A stretch of 64,000 nucleotides of DNA from an uncultured bacterium (GTDB lineage Bacteria > Patescibacteriota > Minisyncoccia > Phycocordibacterales > CAIZLB01), in contig CAIPFZ010000018.1 in assembly GCA_903864515.1 (NCBI GenBank), forward strand, positions 1 through 64,000, given 5' to 3'. Below are positions 44,171-52,736 of the stretch, piece by piece; positions within the stretch are counted from its first letter, which is position 1, and the number at the start of each line of letters is the position of its first letter. The notes under the pieces were generated by a model. That model was not told the origin of the DNA and searched no databases. It was given only the letters and a program-made list of their open reading frames with translations. Both the position numbers and the translations under genes were made by a program.

Positions 44171-46693
44171 GTGAAAAAAACACCAACAAAAGATAATGGT
44201 ATAAGAGAAGATAAAAAGAGTACGTCTAAAAAAGAAGTAATAAATAAAACTTTAGTACTATTGGACTCTCACGCAATAATTCACAGGGGATACCACGCCC
44301 TGCCTGATTTTGCTACATCCAAGGGTGTACCAACAGGAGCAATTTATGGGCTCTCCTCTATGCTCATTGGAATAATTGAAAAATTTAATCCAGATTATAT
44401 TGTCGCTTGTTATGATCTCCCTCAACCAACATATAGACATGAAGCTTATAAGGATTATAAAGCTGGAAGAAAAAAGAGTGATGATGAGTTGGTAGATCAA
44501 TTAAAGTCATCTAGAAAGATATTTGAGAATTTTAACATTCCAATGTTTGATAAACCTGGGTTTGAAGCAGATGATATGCTCGGAACTATTGTGGAGCAGA
44601 CAAAAGATATTAAGGGCTTGAAGGTTATTATTGCATCTGGAGATATGGATACATTGCAGCTTGTTCGCGATAAAGAAGTTCAAGTCTTTACTCTAAAAAA
44701 AGGAATAAAGGACACTGTTACATACGATGAAGATGCTGTTGTGGAGCGTTTTGGCTTTCATCCAGAATTTCTTCCGGATTATAAAGGTTTGCGAGGTGAT
44801 ACATCGGATAATATTATTGGAATCTCTGGAATTGGTGAAAAAACAGCAACAACTTTGATTTCTCACTTTCATACAATAGAAAAAATATATGAGACTCTAA
44901 AAAAGGAGGGTGGTCCAAATGAAATTAAAAAACTTGGAATTACAGATAGAATTATTGACTTACTTGAAAAGGGTGAAGATGAAGCTGTGTTTAGCAAAAT
45001 GCTTGCAACAATAAGAAGAGATGCTCCAATCAATTTTGAGCTTCCTGATAAAACATGGAAAGATTCTTTTGATATAAATAAAGCTGAGCAAATTTTTGAT
45101 GAATTTGAATTTAGAACCCTTGGTAATAGATTAAAAAATATTATGGGTAGGAATGGGGTTGATATATCTAACTCAAATTCTGGTTCAGGAGGATTGTTTG
45201 GAGAGGAAAAAGGTGGGGGTACGGTTGTTGTTGAGAGCCACAGCGAACCAGAGGAAAATATTACAGAGGAACAGAAAACAAAAGTTTGTATTGCTCTTTG
45301 GGTCTTAAATTCCAGTTTAACAAACCCAACATATGAAGATGTTCTAAAATACACAAAATCCAAAAAATATGAACAAATAGAGAAATATCTTTTAGGTGAA
45401 ATTGAAAAGCAAGGTTTGAGTAGGGTTTTAAAGGAAATTGAATGGCCTCTTGTTCCAGTTGTTTCCAAGATGGAAGAGGACGGAATATTGCTTGATAAAA
45501 AATATTTAAAGAAGTTATCAGAAGACTATCACAAAGAATTAAGTAGATTAGAATCTGAGATTTGGAAAATGGCCGGTAGAGAATTTAATGTCGATTCACC
45601 AAAACAATTGGGTGTTGTTATTTTTGATGAAATGAATCTCGGGGAAGGAATGGGTTCGAAGCGTCTTAAAAAAACAGCAGGAGGTGCACGTTCCACAAAG
45701 GAATCGGAATTAGAAAAGCTTAAGGGGGTTCATCCAATAATTGATAAAATATTAGAATATAGAGAATTAGCAAAGCTTCTTTCAACATACATTGATCCAT
45801 TACCACTCCTCACTGATTCAAAAGATAGATTGCACGCAAAGTTTTTACAGGCCGGTACAACAACAGGTAGGATGTCGTCTCAAAATCCGAATATTCAAAA
45901 TATTCCAACTAAAACAGATTTGGGAAGAAAGGTTAGAGGTGGATTTATTGCAGAAAAGGGTTCTGTGTTGTTGTCTTTTGATTATTCTCAGATTGAACTT
46001 AGAATTGCTGCAATAATGTCCGGTGATGAAAATCTAATAGAAATATTTAAAAAAGGAGAAGATGTTCATACAGGGGTTGCGTCAAGGGTTTTTGGAGTAA
46101 AAGAAAGCGAGGTTACAAAAGACATGAGAAGACAAGCTAAGGTTATTAACTTTGGAATTCTTTATGGAATGGGGGTTAATGCTCTTAAGACCAATCTTGG
46201 AAGTACAAAAGATGAAGCCCAAACATTTTATAATGAATACTTTAAAACATTTAGTAGTGTTGCAGAATTTCTAGAGGAAACTAAAAGATTTGCTGAACAA
46301 AATGGTTATACAGAGACTCTGTTTGGCCGTAGAAGATACTTTGAAGGTATTAGGTCTAAACTACCATTCATTAGAGCTGCCGCTGAGCGTATGGCTATTA
46401 ACGCCCCAATACAGGGAGGTGAGGCGGATATAATAAAGATTAGTATGAGAAAAATTTATGATTATATAAATGATTCAAAAAATAAAGAGGTTTATGGTAG
46501 GGTTAAGATGCTTTTGCAAGTTCATGACGAATTGGTGTTTGAAGTTGAAGATAATAAAGAGTTTATAAAGAAAATATCTAAAAAAATTCAAGATATTATG
46601 CAGGATATCTTGACTGATGAGCAGTCAAAGGGGGTGCCAATTGTAACATCGTCAAATATTGGATTAAATTGGGGAGAAATGGAGGCTCAATAA
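44171..46693 (+). CDS. polA: DNA polymerase I
   Basis: The repair and Okazaki-processing polymerase has 840 residues from GTG 44171 (an ATG at 44150 is in frame, but a TATAAT lies across it). The N-terminal 5' nuclease domain shows DSHAIIHRGYHA and EADDMLGT. The middle 3'-5' exonuclease region is much reduced, with no DxE motif visible, so proofreading is probably lost. The polymerase domain is intact: motif A SFDYSQIELRIAA, motif B RRQAKVINFGILYG, motif C VHDELVFEV. A Gly/Ser/Glu-rich linker joins the nuclease to the rest. The next gene starts 49 bases later. Confidence 0.95.
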   Translation: MKKTPTKDNGIREDKKSTSKKEVINKTLVLLDSHAIIHRGYHALPDFATSKGVPTGAIYGLSSMLIGIIEKFNPDYIVACYDLPQPTYRHEAYKDYKAGRKKSDDELVDQLKSSRKIFENFNIPMFDKPGFEADDMLGTIVEQTKDIKGLKVIIASGDMDTLQLVRDKEVQVFTLKKGIKDTVTYDEDAVVERFGFHPEFLPDYKGLRGDTSDNIIGISGIGEKTATTLISHFHTIEKIYETLKKEGGPNEIKKLGITDRIIDLLEKGEDEAVFSKMLATIRRDAPINFELPDKTWKDSFDINKAEQIFDEFEFRTLGNRLKNIMGRNGVDISNSNSGSGGLFGEEKGGGTVVVESHSEPEENITEEQKTKVCIALWVLNSSLTNPTYEDVLKYTKSKKYEQIEKYLLGEIEKQGLSRVLKEIEWPLVPVVSKMEEDGILLDKKYLKKLSEDYHKELSRLESEIWKMAGREFNVDSPKQLGVVIFDEMNLGEGMGSKRLKKTAGGARSTKESELEKLKGVHPIIDKILEYRELAKLLSTYIDPLPLLTDSKDRLHAKFLQAGTTTGRMSSQNPNIQNIPTKTDLGRKVRGGFIAEKGSVLLSFDYSQIELRIAAIMSGDENLIEIFKKGEDVHTGVASRVFGVKESEVTKDMRRQAKVINFGILYGMGVNALKTNLGSTKDEAQTFYNEYFKTFSSVAEFLEETKRFAEQNGYTETLFGRRRYFEGIRSKLPFIRAAAERMAINAPIQGGEADIIKISMRKIYDYINDSKNKEVYGRVKMLLQVHDELVFEVEDNKEFIKKISKKIQDIMQDILTDEQSKGVPIVTSSNIGLNWGEMEAQ

Positions 46694-46742
46694 ATAAACA
46701 GACTGAAAACTGAATATATAATATAAAATAAATAAAAACAAA

Positions 46743-47471
46743 ATGCTTTATTTAATCTACGGAACAAATACAAACAAGGTACGAGCAAAACAGAGGGAGC
46801 TTGTTGCTATTATGCAGAGTAAACAACCTAATGTTTCTTTGTATAGGGTTACTACAGAAAATTGGAAGGACTCATCTTTGGAAGAATTATTGGGAAGTCA
46901 GGGTTTATTTTTAGCAAAGTATATTGTGACACTGGATAAGTTGTTGGAAGATAAGGAAATTGGATCGGAAATTATCGGTTTGCTGGAGGAAATGAAGGGA
47001 AGTGATCATGCTTGGATAATTTTAGAAGACAAGGTCTCCACCCCCAATCTTAAAAAGATAGAAAAGTTTGCATATAAGGTTTTTGATTTCAATGAATCTG
47101 TTGGTTCGCAAGCTGGAACTGAGAAAAAACGTCCACTTGCATTTGATTTTGCCGAGCAATTTGCTGGAAAAAATAAAGTTGGGGCGTGGGGTGAGTTTAT
47201 TAAACTAAAGGACGCCGAGCTTGCAGGGGAGGAAATACACGGGGTTTTGTGGTGGCAAATGAAGTCAGTCTTTCTGGCAAAGTTCTGCAAAAATGCTGAA
47301 GAATCAGGTTTGACGCCATACTCATTTCAGAAGGCCTTGAGATTATCTAAGGGGTGGGAGCTTAAGGAATTAAACATTCTGTTGGATAAATTGGTTCAAA
47401 TATATCACGAGGCCCACAGAGGAAATGGAGATTTAATGGTGGAAATGGAAGGAATGTCACTGGGACTTTAA
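46743..47471 (+). CDS. DNA polymerase III delta subunit-like protein
   Basis: The 242-residue protein resembles a shortened HolA, the clamp-loader delta subunit. Visible features are an N-terminal MLYLIYGTNTNKVRAK (usual YLFYG-D start), an IVTLDKLLED strand-helix, a WIILEDK strand, and a C-terminal helical domain with VLWWQMKSVFLAKF and LSKGWELKELNILLDKL. Typical HolA has about 330 residues, so the middle is contracted. It follows polA in the same direction, consistent with a replication role. Assignment is by pattern, moderately sure. Confidence 0.7.
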   Translation: MLYLIYGTNTNKVRAKQRELVAIMQSKQPNVSLYRVTTENWKDSSLEELLGSQGLFLAKYIVTLDKLLEDKEIGSEIIGLLEEMKGSDHAWIILEDKVSTPNLKKIEKFAYKVFDFNESVGSQAGTEKKRPLAFDFAEQFAGKNKVGAWGEFIKLKDAELAGEEIHGVLWWQMKSVFLAKFCKNAEESGLTPYSFQKALRLSKGWELKELNILLDKLVQIYHEAHRGNGDLMVEMEGMSLGL

Positions 47472-47523
47472 TATTAGCCACATCACCTTTTTGGCTCATT
47501 TTGAAACTTAATAAAAAATAATC

Positions 47524-47557
47524 AAAATATCGTAACTTTATAAAGTTACGATATTTT
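47524..47557. promoter_or_regulatory. 34-bp perfect palindrome, upstream operator of the Fic gene
   Basis: Each half is 17 bp (left arm 47524-47540, core TATCGTAACTTTA) and the two are exact reverse complements. Its core AACTTTATAAAGTT recurs at 47563-47576, with centres 29 bp apart. It may also work as terminator for the delta-like gene. Confidence 0.75.
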
Positions 47558-47585
47558 TGCTAAACTTTATAAAGTTTGATATGAT
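47557..47585 (+). promoter_or_regulatory. Fic gene promoter with embedded operator
   Basis: TTGCTA (47557-47562) and TATGAT (47580-47585) are exactly 17 bp apart. The spacer is almost filled by the 16-bp palindrome AAACTTTATAAAGTTT (47562-47577). A repressor bound there would block RNA polymerase; the likely repressor is the HTH domain of the encoded protein. Confidence 0.72.
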
Positions 47586-47618
47586 GGTCTTGGTTTACTT
47601 ATTTTACCAAACAAGTCT

Positions 47619-48572
47619 ATGAATATATCTAAAAAACTAGAAACAATACAAAAGACACTGGGTTTAACCCAAACCAAGCTTGCTGGGCAACTTGGTGTTT
47701 CTTTCCCTACCCTTAACAGTTGGATTATTGGTAAAAGTATTCCTAGATTAAAAAAAGAAAAGATAATCAATGATTTGTTTCTAGAGGTTACCGGCCAAAA
47801 GCAAATTCCAGAAGATGAATTAAATAAAAAAAGAAAAATTTTGCAGTATAAAACACTCGGGTATAAAAGCGTTTTGCGTGAAATTATAGATAATCCCGAC
47901 ATTAGAGATCAGTTCATTCTAAAATTGACATATCACAGCAATGGTATTGAAGGTAGCACCTTAACTGAACCTGATACTGCTAATATACTGTTTAATAATA
48001 TTGCTATATCTGAAAAAACATTAATGGAGCATATGGAAGCCAAAAATCATCAAACTGCTTTGTTGTATTTGTTTGATTATCTACTACAAAAGCAAAAGAT
48101 AAATGAAGATCTGATACTTAAACTACACGGTATTTTAATGAATGGGATAATACCAAATGCTGGGGTGTATCGTAATCACGCTGTCAGAATTGTTGGTGTA
48201 AACTTACCAACCTCAAACTATCTAAGTATTAAGAAAAATATTCAAGAATTGATAAGGTTTTCCGATGATTTTCTAAGTAAAAAAGATTTTAATATAATTT
48301 CTTTCTCGGCTATATTTCATAGCAAGTTTGAACAAATTCACCCCTTTTCTGATGGAAATGGAAGAATTGGACGTTTGCTTTTAAATGCCTTTTTACTTAA
48401 AGACAATATGGCGCCGGCTGTCATTAGACAAGAAAAGAAGCAGTTATATTATACATACTTATATAAATCTCAAATTAAAGAGGAATACAGTCAGTTTGAA
48501 GACTATCTTTGTGATGCAATCATGGCGGGCTTTACAATCTTAGAAAGAGAAGATGGGGAGTGGTATCTTTAA
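47619..48572 (+). CDS. HTH-Fic domain protein
   Basis: The 317-residue protein has an N-terminal XRE-type helix-turn-helix (about 8-45; TQTKLAGQLGVSFPTLNSWI) and a Fic domain (about 95-300). The active-site motif HPFSDGNGRIGR at 241-252 is complete, so it should transfer AMP or a similar group to a protein target. An N-terminal inhibitory motif S-x3-E-G (Ser 107 to Glu 111/Gly 112) suggests autoinhibition (class II Fic). The two palindromes in its promoter suggest autoregulation by the HTH. No separate antitoxin is adjacent. It is followed by tRNA-Lys. Confidence 0.9.
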   Translation: MNISKKLETIQKTLGLTQTKLAGQLGVSFPTLNSWIIGKSIPRLKKEKIINDLFLEVTGQKQIPEDELNKKRKILQYKTLGYKSVLREIIDNPDIRDQFILKLTYHSNGIEGSTLTEPDTANILFNNIAISEKTLMEHMEAKNHQTALLYLFDYLLQKQKINEDLILKLHGILMNGIIPNAGVYRNHAVRIVGVNLPTSNYLSIKKNIQELIRFSDDFLSKKDFNIISFSAIFHSKFEQIHPFSDGNGRIGRLLLNAFLLKDNMAPAVIRQEKKQLYYTYLYKSQIKEEYSQFEDYLCDAIMAGFTILEREDGEWYL

Positions 48573-48635
48573 AATCTAAACAGACCAAAAAAAGGGGGGG
48601 TGCCTAATGCGTATTCTTTATTGATGGCAAAATTG

Positions 48636-48708
48636 TCCGCTCGGTAGGAATCGAACCTACGACCCTCTGCTTAAAAGGCAGGTGCTCTACCGACTGAGCT
48701 ACGAGCGG
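48636..48708 (-). tRNA. tRNA-Lys (anticodon UUU)
   Basis: Minus-strand cloverleaf: acceptor CCGCTCG/CGAGCGG, D-stem GCTC/GAGC, anticodon loop CTTTTAA (UUU), T-arm GTAGGTTCGATTCCTAC. CCA is not encoded. Confidence 0.95.
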
Positions 48709-48800
48709 ATATATTTGATGTAAATTAGGTACGAAATACTTATTCAGCTTTCTTGTACGTATTATCAAATAATGTTAAAACTATATCAAAAAAACAAGAA

Positions 48801-49406
48801 ATGTCTAATGCTAATAACGAAAAAACTAAAAAAGACCATAATTTAATGGGTACTTCAAATAAAAAAGCTATAAATAAGCTTAGTTTTAACGCCGTTGTTG
48901 TTTTGCCTGACATAAGAAGTGCCCATAATGTCGGGTCTGTTTTTAGGACGGCCGATGCTGCTGGGGTAAAAAGAATATATATATCTGGTTATACTCCAAC
49001 ACCATTGAATAAATTTAATAAACCCCAACCCCAAATTGCTAAGACTGCCTTGGGGGCAGAAAAGACTATTGCGTGGGAATATTTTGAAAGTCACATTACT
49101 TTATTAAATAAATTAAAAAAAGAAGGCTTTAAAATTATTGCAGTAGAGCAGACAAATAATTCAATAAATTATAAGAGTTTAAGTCTGGAGGGTTTGTTTA
49201 ATGATGTAAACAAAAAAACTATAGATAAAAAGACTGGAGCGGAGGGTTTGCCCATAGCTTTTGTTTTTGGAAATGAGGTTCTAGGGCTGCCTAAAAAGAT
49301 TTTAGATAAGGTTGATGTTTGTATTGAGTTACCAATGAATGGAATGAAAGAATCATTAAATGTTTCAGTAACAGCTGGAATTGTCTTGTTTCAATATTTA
49401 GTTTGA
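48801..49406 (+). CDS. SPOUT (TrmH/SpoU) RNA 2'-O-methyltransferase family
   Basis: The protein (201 residues from ATG 48801; an upstream TTG at 48753 is less likely) has the SPOUT trefoil-knot signatures: NVGSVFRTADAAGV near the N-terminus, FVFGNEVLGLP, and the final LPMNGMKESLNVSVTAGI. It methylates ribose in tRNA or rRNA; the substrate cannot be told from sequence. The N-terminal 30 residues are Lys/Asn-rich and replace the substrate-binding domain of longer members. Its 3' end overlaps the convergent mutM by 16 bases. Confidence 0.88.
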   Translation: MSNANNEKTKKDHNLMGTSNKKAINKLSFNAVVVLPDIRSAHNVGSVFRTADAAGVKRIYISGYTPTPLNKFNKPQPQIAKTALGAEKTIAWEYFESHITLLNKLKKEGFKIIAVEQTNNSINYKSLSLEGLFNDVNKKTIDKKTGAEGLPIAFVFGNEVLGLPKKILDKVDVCIELPMNGMKESLNVSVTAGIVLFQYLV

Positions 49407-50422
49407 TGATTCTCACAATAGTGAGTACTTCTGCCTCCAACTACAATTCTTTTGATTGTATATTTTAAGACTTCTTTTGTCTTGCCTGTTTCTGTCTTGC
49501 TTAACCTCTTGCATTCCGTTTTGCTGCACAACTCTCCCTTCTTTCTATAAACATTGTGCTGTTCTTGAAAAGATCCTTTTTCTCCATCTATATTTCTATA
49601 ATCAGACATTGAGTCTCCTCCAAAGTCTATTCCATTTGTTAAAACAGTTAAAATGGATTGAAAAAGTTTTTTAAGCGCATGTTGCGGAATGTTTCTAACA
49701 ATACTTTCTGGGTGAATATTTGAAAGCCAAAGTGCTTCATCGGAATAAATATTACCAATACCTGCAATTATTGTTTGATCCAATAGTACTGTCTTAATTT
49801 TACCATTTGGTTTTTTATTAATTTGATCTTTAAATATTTCAAAATTAAATTCCTTGTTTAAAGGCTCTGGTCCAAGATGGGCTAAATCAGAGGAGTGAAA
49901 TAATTTATCTGTTTTTATAACAGTAACTTTTGCAAACTTTCTAGTGTCAGATAAGACTAGTTTGCACCTCTCAGTGAATTCTGATTTTTTATGCAGTAAA
50001 CTGAGGCTAAAAACAAGCCTTATGTGAGAATTGAATGGATCGTTCAAGGCTTGATTGTTAGTATTTGTTGGTTTCCATGGGTCATCTGACTTAATGGATG
50101 TGGCTTTACTCCTTGTTTTTGAGGAAATGCTTGTATTTGTATATTCTCCAAACATTAAGTGACCAGTCATTTTCATGTGAATAAGAATAGTTTCCTTGTT
50201 GTCTAGATTTATTAAAATATTTTTTGCTCTACGTTCTGCATTTATAATTTTTGCTCCAATAATTCTGTTTTTGAATTCTGTGAAAAACTTCGGATCTTTA
50301 ATATTCTCCTTCGATTTATAATATGGACTATTATAAATACTCCAGACATCAATTATCTTTGCGCCTTTTACTTTTTTATTTAAACCATTAACGGTTGTTT
50401 GTACTTCTGGTAATTCTGGCAT
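49391..50422 (-). CDS. mutM: Formamidopyrimidine-DNA glycosylase (MutM/Fpg)
   Basis: This repair glycosylase/lyase for oxidised purines starts MPELPEVQTT, with catalytic Pro 2 and Glu 3. Other family features are HLGPEPL, LLDQTIIAGIGNIYSDEALW with the H2TH helices, and a C-terminal zinc finger. The finger is atypical: CSKTEC (Cys-x4-Cys) and a final CENH (Cys-x2-His) where most members have four Cys in CxxC pairs. The protein has 343 residues, longer than the usual 270, mainly because of a Ser/Thr/Asn-rich insert (about 95-125). Its 3' end overlaps the SPOUT gene. Confidence 0.93.
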   Translation of the reverse strand: MPELPEVQTTVNGLNKKVKGAKIIDVWSIYNSPYYKSKENIKDPKFFTEFKNRIIGAKIINAERRAKNILINLDNKETILIHMKMTGHLMFGEYTNTSISSKTRSKATSIKSDDPWKPTNTNNQALNDPFNSHIRLVFSLSLLHKKSEFTERCKLVLSDTRKFAKVTVIKTDKLFHSSDLAHLGPEPLNKEFNFEIFKDQINKKPNGKIKTVLLDQTIIAGIGNIYSDEALWLSNIHPESIVRNIPQHALKKLFQSILTVLTNGIDFGGDSMSDYRNIDGEKGSFQEQHNVYRKKGELCSKTECKRLSKTETGKTKEVLKYTIKRIVVGGRSTHYCENHQTKY

Positions 50423-50492
50423 TTTTGACGATTACTGTATCTTGAATAATAAAGAAATGTGGTGAGATGGTGGGGGGGGAGAAAAAAGGAGT

Positions 50493-51110
50493 TTAACTCA
50501 ATACTTTAAGAGTTGCTTTAAGTATTGTACTTATGTCCTTCGTGTCTCTAATTTCCTTGGAAACATTCTCAAGCGCTTCTCTTGCTTCGCGCTGAGTATA
50601 ACCTAATGCCTTAAGTGCTTCAAGTGCCTCCACTTCAATACCCCTATTTTGTTTGTTGTTTGATATTATTCCACCCTCAATTGAATCGTCATCCATATCA
50701 CCCAATATCTTACCTTTTAATTCCATAACAATCTTTTCTGCGATTTTCTTACTTATCCCAGATACATTTGTTAAGTATGAAATATCTTGAGAGACAATAG
50801 CTTGTCTAAGATTTTGAGTATTAGCAAGTCCTAAAATATTCAAAGCAGATTTAGGCCCTATACCAGAAACACTAAGCAGGAGATTGAAAAAGTCTAATGA
50901 GTTTTTGTTTTTGAAGCCGTAGAGGTCTATTGCATCATCTTTGACAACGGTGTGAATCCAGATATCGACATGAGAAATACCTTCTGTTTCTGCAATAAAA
51001 TCAGGGGTGGTGTAAACTTTATAACCCACACCGTTTTGATCGTTTCCTGTGTTTACGATCAAAAACTTCAAATCCCTATAAATAATGTCTCCTTTTAGGT
51101 ATCCAATCAT
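50493..51110 (-). CDS. ruvA: Holliday junction DNA helicase subunit RuvA
   Basis: The 205-residue protein binds four-way junctions and guides RuvB. Domain I (OB fold, MIGYLKGDIIYRD, then DLYGFKN), domain II with two helix-hairpin-helix motifs (SVSGIGPKSALNIL, NVSGISKKIAEKIV) and domain III (EALKALGYTQREA) are all present. TATAAT on the minus strand (51117-51122, with extended TGC) ends 6 bases before the ATG. Confidence 0.96.
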   Translation of the reverse strand: MIGYLKGDIIYRDLKFLIVNTGNDQNGVGYKVYTTPDFIAETEGISHVDIWIHTVVKDDAIDLYGFKNKNSLDFFNLLLSVSGIGPKSALNILGLANTQNLRQAIVSQDISYLTNVSGISKKIAEKIVMELKGKILGDMDDDSIEGGIISNNKQNRGIEVEALEALKALGYTQREAREALENVSKEIRDTKDISTILKATLKVLS

Positions 51111-51172
51111 GTGCGCATTATAGCATATTTTATTATGGTGATTTGGTAAAAGTGATATATTTTATTGTGTAG

Positions 51173-51201
51173 TTGTCAAAAAACAACTTTTCTGCTATTG
51201 T
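51173..51201 (+). promoter_or_regulatory. Promoter of rpsT
   Basis: TTGTCA (51173-51178), 17-bp spacer, TATTGT (51196-51201). The ATG of rpsT is 11 bases after the -10 box, so the transcript has a leader of a few bases at most. Upstream in-frame codons from 51165 lie inside the promoter and are not coding. Confidence 0.65.
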
Positions 51202-51212
51202 TTGCAATACAT

Positions 51213-51473
51213 ATGCCAATAACCCAATCAGCAAAAAAAGCACTTAGAGGCTCAGAGAGAAAGAGAGTTGTTAATGTTCGTCGTAAGAAGAAGGTAGACA
51301 TAGCTGTTAAGGCTGTTAAGACTCTTACTTCAACAGACAAAGCTACTGCTCAAACAGCTCTATCTAAGGCTTACAAGGAATTAGACAAGGCTGCAAAGAA
51401 CGGTCTTATAAAGAAAGGCGCAGCAGACAGAAAGAAGTCAAGATTAAGTAAAATGGTTAAGAAGTTAAGTTAA
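51213..51473 (+). CDS. rpsT: 30S ribosomal protein S20
   Basis: The 86-residue protein begins MPITQSAKKALRGSERKR and ends with the family's KKGAADRKKSRLSKMV helix. It binds 16S rRNA early in 30S assembly. The start is fixed by the family N-terminus and by the promoter just upstream. It is followed by a strong terminator. Confidence 0.96.
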   Translation: MPITQSAKKALRGSERKRVVNVRRKKKVDIAVKAVKTLTSTDKATAQTALSKAYKELDKAAKNGLIKKGAADRKKSRLSKMVKKLS

Positions 51474-51491
51474 TTAAATAGATTAATTTAT

Positions 51492-51527
51492 CAACAAAAA
51501 ATACCTCATCTGAGGTATTTTTTGTTG
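51492..51527. terminator. Bidirectional terminator after rpsT
   Basis: A perfect 17-bp stem: CAACAAAAAATACCTCA (51492-51508) with its reverse complement at 51511-51527. The A/T tails serve both strands (rpsT on plus, PH-domain gene on minus). Confidence 0.9.
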
Positions 51528-51533
51528 AGGGGA

Positions 51534-52235
51534 TTAAATAAGGGGGTCTTGCTTAAGATCCTTTGGATCTACATCATCAATATTCTTATTATCTCCCAGT
51601 ATTGTAGGGTGTTCTTTAACAATCGGCTCTGTTGTTAAGGGGACTGCGTTTCCATCCTTCTTTACCAATATGTGATGATGGGGGTTTGGTCCATTTTCTT
51701 CCTTCTGCTCCTCCTCCAATATTAGTTCCATAATAACGTCCTTAACTCTTTGAGGATTAGAAATCTGTTCAAAGAAGAATTTATTATCCTTTCCTGCAGT
51801 TTGTATCTCTATTACTCCATAATTGAAAAAAGTCGGTATTAAACCTTGAACTTTATAAGAAACGTCTTGTATTTTATCCAATTGTAATTCAGCAACTCTT
51901 CTGTTGAAAAAACCAGTCTGTAAACTGTCCACAACCCTCTCTGTTGTGACAATCCAGTTGTCTAGCGTATACATCGTAATTACATAAAATAGCCAAAACC
52001 ATAGGAATAGATAATAGGTAATCCAAAGAAAGGAGTAGATTGCTATTAAGTCATATTTAACAATTATAGAGCTAAAAGCAACTAGAAAAACAAAGGGTAG
52101 GAATACAAAAAAGCCAATAAGTAGTATTTTTGCGGTAAGAGTAATCCAGTGTCTGTGTAAAACGAGAATAACATCTTCCTCCTCCTCTTTTCCCTCAAAA
52201 AACCAATTGTGTTTTTTTAATATTACTTTAGGCAT
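51534..52235 (-). CDS. Membrane protein with bacterial PH domain
   Basis: The 233-residue protein has two membrane helices (about 33-60 and 63-85), then a bPH_2/YdbS-like domain with WIVTTERVV, FFNRRVAELQLDKIQDVSYKV and GVIEIQTAG, typical of that family. The last 50 residues are polar, with a His-rich patch (PHHH). Function unknown; such proteins may bind lipids or other membrane proteins. It lies 2 bases after the preceding small membrane-protein gene in the same operon. Confidence 0.82.
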   Translation of the reverse strand: MPKVILKKHNWFFEGKEEEEDVILVLHRHWITLTAKILLIGFFVFLPFVFLVAFSSIIVKYDLIAIYSFLWITYYLFLWFWLFYVITMYTLDNWIVTTERVVDSLQTGFFNRRVAELQLDKIQDVSYKVQGLIPTFFNYGVIEIQTAGKDNKFFFEQISNPQRVKDVIMELILEEEQKEENGPNPHHHILVKKDGNAVPLTTEPIVKEHPTILGDNKNIDDVDPKDLKQDPLI

Positions 52236-52237
52236 GA

Positions 52238-52507
52238 TTATTGTGTTTTTTGTTTAAAATTATTTAAGATGACACTATTTTCCTTTATGAAAGTACTTTC
52301 ACTTCCAAACATTTTTTTAAAGTCTATTTGAGTAAAGAGCATGAAGCTAAGCATACTGAGAATGATGGATCCGGCTAAAAATACAGCCACAATTTTCTTT
52401 GGCCAAGATGTAATGCCATATTTAAGAAGGTGATACACTATAAAGAAAGCGCCCAACCAATACACAGCTAGGTATATTACTGGGATTGAAAGCATTATCT
52501 TGTTCAT
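52238..52507 (-). CDS. Small membrane protein, two helices
   Basis: The 89-residue protein has hydrophobic helices at about 4-28 and 34-62 and a short polar tail. No family recognised. TAAAAT on the minus strand (52514-52519) ends 6 bases before its ATG, so it heads the operon with the PH-domain protein. Confidence 0.7.
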   Translation of the reverse strand: MNKIMLSIPVIYLAVYWLGAFFIVYHLLKYGITSWPKKIVAVFLAGSIILSMLSFMLFTQIDFKKMFGSESTFIKENSVILNNFKQKTQ

Positions 52508-52634
52508 GGAAGTATTTTATCACAGATAAAAATCTTTTGCCTTGAATGCCTATTGTTCTTGATTGGCTTATGTGCCAAATTCTTTAATGGGGTAGGCGTA
52601 TGCTAATTGCAGTAATTAGACCTATCTTATAAAT

Positions 52635-52709
52635 TGGTGCTCCCGGTAGGAATCGAACCTACATTTTAACTTCCGCAAAGTCATGTCCTATCCATTGAAC
52701 GACGAGAGC
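52635..52709 (-). tRNA. tRNA-Arg (anticodon GCG)
   Basis: Minus-strand cloverleaf with acceptor GCTCTCG/CGGGAGC, anticodon stem TGACT/AGTTA and loop TTGCGGA (GCG, reading CGC and CGU). CCA is encoded at 52635-52637. Body and T-arm closely match tRNA-Arg(UCU) at 58302. Most bacteria use ACG, edited to ICG, for this codon pair. Confidence 0.88.
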
Positions 52710-52736
52710 AATACCATAAAAAGTACCACAGATTTG

